6,033 nt of DNA. Origin: Sphingobacterium thalpophilum. Its GTDB lineage: Bacteria; Bacteroidota; Bacteroidia; Flavobacteriales; Flavobacteriaceae. Position 1 is the first letter of the stretch. The number at the start of each line of letters is the position of its first letter. The stretch spans positions 1 to 6,033 of the forward strand of contig CALPOS020000134.1 in assembly GCA_943325255.2 (NCBI GenBank), read 5' to 3'. Shown here piece after piece: positions 1-5,795 of this stretch. Below the pieces are notes generated by a model. The model had not been told where the DNA came from, ran no database searches, and saw only the letters and a list, made by a program, of their open reading frames with translations. A program made the position numbers and the translations under genes.

Positions 1-2002
1 TCATCTTATTTTCATCATAATACAATTGAAAATCAGGACTTAATTGTGGATTGTTGACCACCTCTAAATGAAATTGTTTCACTTCTTGTTTTGGAGAGAG
101 AACGGTCAAAACATTGTCTTTAATTAATCCGAGATTTTGATAAGTCGCTATAAAAGCACGAGGCTGATATGCCGGTTTTAAAACGTCTTGCCCAAAGAAT
201 TTACTTTCGTAATTAAAGTGAAGTAATCCAAAGAGCGTTGGCATCAAATCAATTTGCGACATGAGCTTGTTGCAATTTTGCGCTTTTAGATGATTCGGGC
301 TAAAGATCAAAGCTGGAATTCTATATTTGTCCAAAGGTAATTCGGACTTTCCAGCACTAGAAGCGCAATGGTCTGCTAGGATAACAAAAACAGTGTTGTT
401 GTACCAGGATTGTTTCTGCGCCATTTTGAAGAACTGTCGCAAAGCAAAATCAGTATATTTCACACCACCTGCGCGTGATTTGGCCGTTCCCGGAATATCA
501 ATGCGACCCTCGGGATACGTAAAAGGCCGATGGTTACTGACGGTCATCCAATGATTGAAAAATGGCTTACCCGTTTTGGCTTCAGCATTCATGACTTGAA
601 TCGCTTTTTTCGCCATGTCTTCATCGCAAACACCCCAAACATTTGAGAAAGTTATTTCTTTTGGACTCAATGATTTTTTGTCAACGATATCATATCCATT
701 TCCAGAAAAGAAATCTTCCATATTATCGAAGTACGCATCTCCACCATAAAGAAATTTTACTTGATAGCCTTTCTTTTTGAATACAGAAGCTGTAGAAAAC
801 TTGTTCTTATTGTCTTTTCTTTTGATGACACTTTCGCCAGCGGTTGGAGGCAGGCATAAAGTCACCGCTTCTAGTCCTCGAACAGTTCTATTTCCAACGG
901 CGTATAGATTGTCAAATAATAAGCTTTTGTTTGCCAGGCTATCTAGAAATGGTGTCAGTTGCTCTTTATTACCGTAATGGTTCATGAAATCAGCGCTGTA
1001 ACTTTCAACAGTAATCAAGACGACATTTTTGTGCACTTCTGCTGAATCACTTTCTATTTTTCGTGATAAAATACCATTCTTTATTCCAGGAATTTGTTTT
1101 TGTAGTATCGCATATGCTTCCGAATCAGGCAAGGTTTTATAAAATTTGAAATAGTCCAATTCATTGTTCATGAATGCTAAATAAAACTTATGAATTCCAT
1201 TTGCCTGCAATTCATTTGCAAAAATATTCGGCGAATTTTCTTTGTTTGCCAAAAATGGAATCATTACTAAAGACAAGGCACTGAAAGCAACTATCAAAAT
1301 CGTCATTTGTCCTTTTTCTTTGAGCGTTGGTAGTTCGTCCAAATACACTTTACTCTTTTTGACAATCAAGTACGTGATTGCTCCAGTCACCAGAAACAAA
1401 CCGGTAAAAATTGGAATTACCGGATACGACTCCATAATATTTCCAATCACTTCGTTGGTGTAGATGAGATAGTCAACCGCAATAAAATTATAGCGAACTC
1501 CGAATTCATTCCAAAAGAAATATTCGCTGATACTATTTTGAATTATAAGTAAACTATATAGAAAAATTACGAAGCAAAACAGCCAAAATCGGATTTGCTT
1601 GCGATATTTTGGAACAAATAGCAGTAAACCAAAAAGCAATGTTTTGATGCCAATAAAAGTAGTAACAACTTCTGGCAGCGATCCACCATATTCATTAAGA
1701 ATTGTATTTGCAAATTTGAGATAGAGTAGAAGTCCAACCAATATTGTTAATATAATGTAACCGTAAGGTCTATGGTATTTTGAATTGGAAATAAAAAGCA
1801 AATACAACCAAAGAAAACTACTCGCAAGTACAAATACGAAGAAGTCGGAAAGTCCGCCAAGCAGAAAAATTTTGATAACTTCTAGGACACTAAAATTTGC
1901 ATCGGTGATTGGATGAAAAAGCAGTACTATCCTAAGAAATAGGTTGATTGCGAGGTAAAAAAAGGCGAGATATAGGTAAGGACTGAATTTCTTTTGGAGC
2001 AT
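1..2002 (-). CDS. LTA synthase family phosphoglycerol transferase (sulfatase fold), C-terminus cut by window edge
   Basis: The minus strand reads open for 667 codons from the ATG at 2002-2000 to the window edge, with no stop. The N-terminal ~250 residues carry about six hydrophobic segments (roughly 9-29, 47-71, 80-97, 116-154, 194-214, 232-252), then an extracytoplasmic sulfatase-like domain. The LtaS-type active site is visible: metal-binding Glu333 in TVESYS, nucleophile Thr373 in GNRTVRGLEA, His491 in SNHRPF, and Asp544-His545 in LADHCASS. By family knowledge such enzymes transfer phosphoglycerol groups from a lipid donor. A Gram-negative host would not make true lipoteichoic acid, so the acceptor is more likely a glycan or other envelope polymer (inference). 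The start is the first ATG after an in-frame stop at 2060-2062, with AGGAAA ending nine bases upstream. The missing C-terminus is probably short, because the GQDVL motif near the end of the domain is already passed. It is transcribed divergently from the operon on the right. Confidence 0.92.
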   Translation of the reverse strand, partial: MLQKKFSPYLYLAFFYLAINLFLRIVLLFHPITDANFSVLEVIKIFLLGGLSDFFVFVLASSFLWLYLLFISNSKYHRPYGYIILTILVGLLLYLKFANTILNEYGGSLPEVVTTFIGIKTLLFGLLLFVPKYRKQIRFWLFCFVIFLYSLLIIQNSISEYFFWNEFGVRYNFIAVDYLIYTNEVIGNIMESYPVIPIFTGLFLVTGAITYLIVKKSKVYLDELPTLKEKGQMTILIVAFSALSLVMIPFLANKENSPNIFANELQANGIHKFYLAFMNNELDYFKFYKTLPDSEAYAILQKQIPGIKNGILSRKIESDSAEVHKNVVLITVESYSADFMNHYGNKEQLTPFLDSLANKSLLFDNLYAVGNRTVRGLEAVTLCLPPTAGESVIKRKDNKNKFSTASVFKKKGYQVKFLYGGDAYFDNMEDFFSGNGYDIVDKKSLSPKEITFSNVWGVCDEDMAKKAIQVMNAEAKTGKPFFNHWMTVSNHRPFTYPEGRIDIPGTAKSRAGGVKYTDFALRQFFKMAQKQSWYNNTVFVILADHCASSAGKSELPLDKYRIPALIFSPNHLKAQNCNKLMSQIDLMPTLFGLLHFNYESKFFGQDVLKPAYQPRAFIATYQNLGLIKDNVLTVLSPKQEVKQFHLEVVNNPQLSPDFQLYYDENKM

Positions 2003-2048
2003 CGTATAGCGTTTCCTACAAAATTCGGTAGATGTTGTTCTAACTAGT

Positions 2049-2088
2049 TTAAGATACCCCTAAGATTTCCTTAAAATTGAATTAATAT
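2049..2088. promoter_or_regulatory. Array of four 7-bp direct repeats with 11-bp period; candidate response-regulator binding site
   Basis: Four copies of a YTAADAT-like heptamer lie exactly 11 bases apart: TTAAGAT (2049-2055), CTAAGAT (2060-2066), TTAAAAT (2071-2077) and TTAATAT (2082-2088), separated by non-conserved 4-base spacers (ACCC, TTCC, TGAA). Heptamers with 4-base spacers in tandem are the known site architecture of OmpR/PhoB winged-helix regulators such as PhoB, which bind head to tail on one DNA face. A regulator of that family is encoded at 5122-5790 in the operon that starts just downstream. The array ends 36 bases before the -7 element, a suitable place for an activator. It also sits 47 bases before the start of the divergent gene. 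The region is AT-rich, so the two less conserved copies could be chance. Confidence 0.5.
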
Positions 2089-2095
2089 AGTCACT

Positions 2096-2105
2096 AACGA
2101 TCGTT
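2096..2105. promoter_or_regulatory. 10-bp perfect palindrome, possible operator
   Basis: AACGATCGTT is a perfect palindrome located 19 bases upstream of the -7 element, in the interval where a Bacteroidota -33 element would be expected. It could be a dimeric regulator site, or a chance palindrome. Flanking bases do not extend the symmetry (T on both sides). No protein in the window is an obvious binder. Confidence 0.25.
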
Positions 2106-2124
2106 TCCTTTGATTGAAATGGTC

Positions 2125-2132
2125 TAGATTTG
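2125..2132 (+). promoter_or_regulatory. Candidate -7 promoter element for the plus-strand operon
   Basis: TAGATTTG matches the TAnnTTTG -7 consensus known for Bacteroides and Flavobacterium sigma factors. It would place transcription start near 2139, giving a leader of about 20 bases before the first ATG at 2159. No TTG -33 element is found 17-23 bases upstream (2099-2107 reads GATCGTTTC), and the nearest TTTG (2109-2112) is only 12 bases away. A promoter with a good -7 and no -33 fits dependence on an activator, consistent with the repeat array upstream (inference). Confidence 0.5.
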
Positions 2133-2158
2133 TCTTGTTAAGATTAAAATTATAATTT

Positions 2159-2593
2159 ATGAAAAAAGGTCTGCTTACATTGATGTTACTTGTCGTTGCT
2201 TCTGTTTATTCTCAGAATTGGAAGGCCAATTTTGAAGATGCAAAAGCTACTGCTGCCAAAGAAAATAAGAATATTGTTCTGGTTTTTTCTGGATCTGATT
2301 GGTGTGCGCCCTGCATCAAACTGGACAAAGTGGTTTGGCAATCCGAAGAGTTTAAAAAAGAAGCGGAGAAAAATTGGGTTACGTATAAAGCAGATTTTCC
2401 AAAGAAAAAAGCCAATCAATTGGCCCCTGAATTAACAGAAGCAAATAAAAAACTAGCCGAAAAGTATAATAAAAATGGTAGTTTTCCGCTGGTTGTGTTG
2501 TTGGATAAGTCAGGAAAAGTAATTGGAATGACAGGTTTTAAGAATGTGTCGGCAGCCGATTATATTACATTGCTGCATTCTTTTGAAAAATAG
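2159..2593 (+). CDS. Secreted thioredoxin-like protein
   Basis: This 144-residue protein begins with a signal peptide (MKK, then a hydrophobic core at about 4-16, and a likely cleavage after residues 17-19, VYSQ), so it should act in the periplasm. The thioredoxin fold shows in the IVLVF strand (39-43), the redox motif Cys49-Ala-Pro-Cys52 in SDWCAPCIKLD, and the cis-proline Pro110 in SFPLVVLLD followed by the usual glycine turn (SGKVIGMTGF). A Lys-rich helical stretch (about 81-105) lies between the CxxC motif and the cis-proline, as in the Thioredoxin_7-like group. It is the first gene of the operon, with three bases between its stop and the next start. A thiol-disulfide role towards the Cys-Gly-Cys lipoprotein encoded two genes later is attractive but inferred. 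Whether it reduces, oxidises or isomerises cannot be told from the sequence. Confidence 0.9.
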   Translation: MKKGLLTLMLLVVASVYSQNWKANFEDAKATAAKENKNIVLVFSGSDWCAPCIKLDKVVWQSEEFKKEAEKNWVTYKADFPKKKANQLAPELTEANKKLAEKYNKNGSFPLVVLLDKSGKVIGMTGFKNVSAADYITLLHSFEK

Positions 2594-2596
2594 ATT

Positions 2597-3583
2597 ATGC
2601 GAAAGATTTTAATTGCCATATTTATTGTCATGCCTTTACTGGCTCAGAGTCAAATCACGCACAAACGTAAGTTGTTTTTGTTAAGTAGCCCATTTGAATT
2701 GACGGTTGTCGCCAAAGATACAATTCAAGCCAATACTCTCATCGATGATGGAATTGCTGAAGTGAAACGTATCGAAAATTTAATTTCTGATTGGATTCCA
2801 ACGACGCTGATCTCAGAAATCAATCGAAATGCTGGAATTCGTCCTGTAAAAGTAACGCCAGAATTATACGATTTAGTAGAAAGAGCCATCAAGATTTCAG
2901 AAATTACAAGTGGTGCTTTTGATATTTCGTATGCATCGATGGATCGGATTTGGAAATTTGATGGTAGTATGAAAGCCATGCCAACAGACGAGGCGATCAA
3001 AAAATCAGTCGCAAAAATTGGCTACAAAAAAATCATTTTGGATGCCCAGGAACGCACGATTTTTTTAAAAGAAGCTGGAATGAAATTGGGACTTGGTGGT
3101 ATTGGACAAGGTTATATTGCGGACAAGGTTAATGAATTACTGGTGAGTAAAGGTTGCCAATCAGGCTTGATTAATGTTTCTGGTGATATTAAAGCATGGG
3201 GAAAGCAGCCGAATGGAGAATTGTGGACCGTTGGTATTATCAATCCAGTCAATAAGTACAAAGTTTTTGCTACCTTCCCACTAGAGGATAGTGCTGTAGA
3301 AACTTCCGGTAATTACGAGAAATATGTTACTTTCAACGGAAAACGATATTCGCACATCATCGATCCACGCACAGGATATCCAGCTTCTGGTGTCGTTAGC
3401 GTTTCTGTTTTTGCCAAACAAACCGAAGTAGCAGATGCATTAGCGACAGGAGTATTTGTACTGGGCGTGGATGTTGGCCTTAATTTGGTCAATCAGTTAA
3501 AAGGAATTGGTTGCATCATTGTGGATGATCAAGGAAAAGTTCATGCTTCAAATAATATTGACATCAAAAAATATCAAAAATGA
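2597..3583 (+). CDS. apbE: FAD:protein FMN transferase, ApbE family, exported
   Basis: This 328-residue protein starts with a signal peptide (about 1-19, MRKILIA...LLAQSQ). By family knowledge ApbE enzymes cleave FAD and attach FMN to a Thr or Ser of an exported target protein (EC 2.7.1.180). Visible motifs in order are SSPFELTV (30-37), the GGIGQGYIAD loop (167-176), INVSGDIKAWG (192-202), ETSGNYEKY (235-243), the highly conserved SHIIDPRTGYP (252-262, with His253), and ADALATGVFVLG (279-290), whose Asp280 and Thr284 have the spacing of the Mg2+ ligands in this family. Two deviations are seen: the N-terminal Met-Gly of the usual MGTPFE-like motif is Ser-Ser, and the usual Lys of the GGIxKG loop is Gln171. 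Length and later motifs are normal, so the enzyme is probably active. Its stop codon overlaps the start of the next gene (ATGA, 3580-3583), suggesting translational coupling. The target is not obvious; the neighbouring DUF3570-type protein is the best local candidate. Confidence 0.93.
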   Translation: MRKILIAIFIVMPLLAQSQITHKRKLFLLSSPFELTVVAKDTIQANTLIDDGIAEVKRIENLISDWIPTTLISEINRNAGIRPVKVTPELYDLVERAIKISEITSGAFDISYASMDRIWKFDGSMKAMPTDEAIKKSVAKIGYKKIILDAQERTIFLKEAGMKLGLGGIGQGYIADKVNELLVSKGCQSGLINVSGDIKAWGKQPNGELWTVGIINPVNKYKVFATFPLEDSAVETSGNYEKYVTFNGKRYSHIIDPRTGYPASGVVSVSVFAKQTEVADALATGVFVLGVDVGLNLVNQLKGIGCIIVDDQGKVHASNNIDIKKYQK

Positions 3584-3789
3584 AAAATATAGTAATGGTT
3601 CTATTTGCCAGTTTCATGATTTTTTCCTGTTCCTCAGTGAAAGAATATGAAAAGGAGAAAATAAACGATCCTGATATGAAATTATCTGCGCGATCTACAG
3701 AGCGATTTGAAACCAATTTTCAAGTCTATCGTGAAGCGGCTGCAGGGGCAAATGGTGGAAAAACTGGCGGCGGATGCGGCTGTAATTAA
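3580..3789 (+). CDS. Small DUF4266-type lipoprotein with C-terminal Gly-rich Cys-Gly-Cys-Asn tail
   Basis: This 69-residue protein has a lipoprotein signal peptide: Lys2, a hydrophobic core at 4-15, and a lipobox I-F-S-Cys17 followed by Ser-Ser, so it is probably lipid-anchored. The mature part is about 52 residues: a charged stretch (KEYEKEKIND, 21-30), DPDMKLSARS (30-39), then VYREAAAGANGG (49-60) and the tail TGGGCGCN (62-69) with Cys66 and Cys68. The REAA...GGGCGCN ending is the hallmark I associate with DUF4266 proteins, usually encoded beside DUF3570 proteins and ApbE. The function is unknown. Two cysteines at the extreme C-terminus behind a flexible glycine linker suggest metal binding or a swinging thiol/disulfide site (inference). 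It overlaps apbE by four bases and precedes the barrel gene by 12 bases. The -2 lipobox residue (Phe) is unusual but tolerable. Confidence 0.88.
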   Translation: MKNIVMVLFASFMIFSCSSVKEYEKEKINDPDMKLSARSTERFETNFQVYREAAAGANGGKTGGGCGCN

Positions 3790-3801
3790 TTATTTCAGGA
3801 C

Positions 3802-5118
3802 ATGAAAAAAATATTTTCAATATTAATATTACTGATAGGTCTTTCGGCAGTTGCACAAGTAGCAGACAGTACTGAAGTGACTTTTAAGAAAAGAGTTTTA
3901 GAAAGCACAGAAGTCGATTTTTTGATGAGCTACTACAAACAAGATGGTATTCACTCTGCGGTTTCAGGAGGAAGTGGAATGGAAGATTTGACCGACATCA
4001 CGCCAACCATAGTTGTAACTATGCCAATGAATGATGATTCGATACTTACCGTAGATGCTGGCGTTTCGGCTTATTCATCAGCATCATCAGGTAATATTAA
4101 TCCTTTTGATAGCAATAATCCGAGTCCATGGCAAGCGAGTTCTGGAGCTTCTGCGATGGATCAACTGGTGGCCGTTGTGGTCAATTACAGCCATAGTTCC
4201 GATGATCGAAATACAATTTGGAATTTTCACATTTCTGGCTCTGCGGAATACGATTATTCTTCTATGGGTTTTGGAGGTGGTTATACACGATTATTTAATG
4301 ATAAAAATACCGAGATTAATATTTCTGCCAATGCGTATCTCGATACCTGGCAACCGATTTATCCCAAAGAATTACAAGATTTTGCGTCAAACGGAAATGA
4401 TCTAGATGGCGGAATTTTCAATCGATTTACTATTTTAGGAAATGCCAATTACAATCCATCATTGTTTAAATTTCATGACAATAAGAAAAGAAATTCGTTT
4501 GCTGTTTCTGCAAGTTTATCGCAAGTTGTCAATAAAAAGATGCAATTTTCATTGTTTGTCGATGTCTTGAAGCAACAGGGCTTGCTATCGACACCCTATC
4601 AAAGAATTTATTTTGCGGATGTAGCCAATTCGTATATCAATGAATTTCAATTGGCGGATGATATCGAACGTTTGCCAGATTCTCGATTTAAGTTGCCAAT
4701 CGGCGCGCGTTTGAATTATTATTTCAATGAGAGATTCGTAGTACGATCCTATTATCGTTACTATTCAGACAATTGGGGAATTCAAGCTCATACTGCCAAT
4801 TTTGAGTTGCCGATTAAGTTGACAGATCGTTTTACTTTTTTCCCGATGTATCGCTATTATGTTCAAACGGAATCCGATTATTTTGCGCCGTATGAAGGCC
4901 ATATATCAACCGAAGAATTTTATACATCTGATTATGATTTATCGTCTTTTGATGCCCAACAATATGGATTTGGAGTAAATTACGTCGATATTTTTACTAG
5001 TTCTAAAATCTGGAAATTTGGATTGAAGAATATCGACTTTAGGTATAATCATTACAGCAGAAGTGATGGATTGAAAGCAAATATTGTTTCCTTTGGTTTA
5101 AAATTCGTAATGCAATAA
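3802..5118 (+). CDS. DUF3570-type outer-membrane beta-barrel protein
   Basis: This 438-residue protein has a signal peptide (MKKIFSILILLIGLSAVAQ, 1-19). The remainder consists of alternating amphipathic strands rich in Tyr, Phe, Asn and Ser with turn-forming loops (for example RSYYRYYSDNW at 315-325 and FPMYRYYVQTESDYF at 347-361). It ends in a beta-strand (IVSFGLKFVMQ), as expected for an outer-membrane barrel. The N-terminal third has conserved-looking segments: SAVSGGSGMEDLTDITPT (52-69), a Ser/Asn-rich region with SAYSSASSGNINPF (89-102), WQASSGASAMDQ (110-121) and YSHSSDDRN (129-137). I recognise these as the DUF3570 pattern; no biochemical function is established that I know of. The SGAS at 114-117 resembles the acceptor motif of ApbE flavinylation. 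Gaps of 12 bases upstream and 3 bases downstream place it firmly in the operon. A porin or channel role for the redox lipoprotein is an inference. Confidence 0.85.
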   Translation: MKKIFSILILLIGLSAVAQVADSTEVTFKKRVLESTEVDFLMSYYKQDGIHSAVSGGSGMEDLTDITPTIVVTMPMNDDSILTVDAGVSAYSSASSGNINPFDSNNPSPWQASSGASAMDQLVAVVVNYSHSSDDRNTIWNFHISGSAEYDYSSMGFGGGYTRLFNDKNTEINISANAYLDTWQPIYPKELQDFASNGNDLDGGIFNRFTILGNANYNPSLFKFHDNKKRNSFAVSASLSQVVNKKMQFSLFVDVLKQQGLLSTPYQRIYFADVANSYINEFQLADDIERLPDSRFKLPIGARLNYYFNERFVVRSYYRYYSDNWGIQAHTANFELPIKLTDRFTFFPMYRYYVQTESDYFAPYEGHISTEEFYTSDYDLSSFDAQQYGFGVNYVDIFTSSKIWKFGLKNIDFRYNHYSRSDGLKANIVSFGLKFVMQ

Positions 5119-5121
5119 ATC

Positions 5122-5790
5122 ATGAAAATTCTCATTGTTGAAGACGAACACGGAATCGCCAATTTTCTAAAGCAAGGTTTAGAAGAAGAAGGCTATGAAA
5201 TTTTGGTGGCAAATGATGGGAAAAGAGGCTACGAGATTTCCCAAAGTCAGAAGATTGATCTCATACTTCTCGATTGGATTTTGCCAAAGATGACGGGAAT
5301 AGAAGTCTGCAAGTCAATTAGAAAGTCCGACGTCAAAGTTCCAATTATTTTTCTCACAGCGAAGGATACCGTGCAGGAAACAATAGAAGGTTTGAAAGCG
5401 GGAGCGAATGATTATATGAAAAAACCATTTTCCTTCGACGAGTTGGTAGAGCGGATTAAAATTCATTTCAGAGACAATAAAGAAAGCGATGAGTTATTTT
5501 TGGGACCGATTAAAATTATCACGTCAAAATACCAAGTTTTTCTAGATGATGTCGAGGTGGTGTTTACCCAGAGAGAGTTTGAGTTATTGTCGTATTTATT
5601 AAAAAATAAAGGAACAGTGTGTACGCGTAATCAAATCATAGAAGATGTTTGGGACATTCATTTTGATTATGACACTGGCGTTATTGACGTTTTTATGAAT
5701 GCCATTCGAAAAAAACTCAGTTTGGGAAAAGACCAAGATTTGATTCGAACCATTCGCGGGGTTGGTTATATGGCTAATGAATTAAACTAA
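5122..5790 (+). CDS. OmpR/PhoB-family response regulator
   Basis: This 222-residue protein has the full two-domain layout. The receiver domain (1-~115) has acidic pocket residues Glu7-Asp8, phosphoacceptor Asp51 in LLDWILPK, switch Thr79 in IIFLTAK, and Lys101 in MKKPF. A winged-helix DNA-binding domain (about 125-222) follows, with VFTQREFELLSYLLKN (147-162), the recognition-helix region GVIDVFMNAIRKKL (186-199) and the closing wing IRTIRGVGYM (209-218). It should be a cytoplasmic transcription regulator phosphorylated by the kinase encoded immediately downstream. The start lies three bases after the barrel stop, so it is co-transcribed with the envelope genes, which makes them its likely regulon. 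The 11-bp-spaced repeats at 2049-2088 are the natural candidate site, implying positive autoregulation (inference). CusR/CopR-like metal regulators belong to this family, but sequence alone cannot assign the signal. Confidence 0.95.
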   Translation: MKILIVEDEHGIANFLKQGLEEEGYEILVANDGKRGYEISQSQKIDLILLDWILPKMTGIEVCKSIRKSDVKVPIIFLTAKDTVQETIEGLKAGANDYMKKPFSFDELVERIKIHFRDNKESDELFLGPIKIITSKYQVFLDDVEVVFTQREFELLSYLLKNKGTVCTRNQIIEDVWDIHFDYDTGVIDVFMNAIRKKLSLGKDQDLIRTIRGVGYMANELN

Positions 5791-5795
5791 TTACA

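Noticed and set aside
327..1463. Three plus-strand open frames (327-554, 777-977, 1242-1463) of 66-75 codons
   Set aside because: They lie antisense inside the minus-strand LTA-synthase-type gene, whose catalytic motifs run through the same bases. Their translations show no family features.
2049..2056. TATCTTAA on the minus strand as a -7 element for the LTA-synthase-type gene
   Set aside because: It matches TAnnTTTG only partly, no TTG lies at the right distance, and it overlaps the first heptamer repeat. The promoter of that gene remains unassigned.
2186..2435. Overlapping frames on both strands inside the thioredoxin-like gene
   Set aside because: The thioredoxin frame has a signal peptide, CxxC and cis-Pro. 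The alternatives are low-complexity Phe/Lys/Arg-rich translations expected from AT-rich codons.
2725..3000. Minus-strand 91-codon frame inside apbE
   Set aside because: It is antisense to a clearly conserved enzyme, with no recognisable domain and no promoter or ribosome-binding signal.
3790..3801. Possible Shine-Dalgarno AGGA before the DUF3570 gene
   Set aside because: It ends only one base before the ATG, too close to function as a normal ribosome-binding site.
4055..4405. Plus-strand 116-codon frame inside the DUF3570 gene
   Set aside because: This is a frame-shifted shadow of the barrel coding sequence. The hydrophobic translation is an artefact of the other frame.
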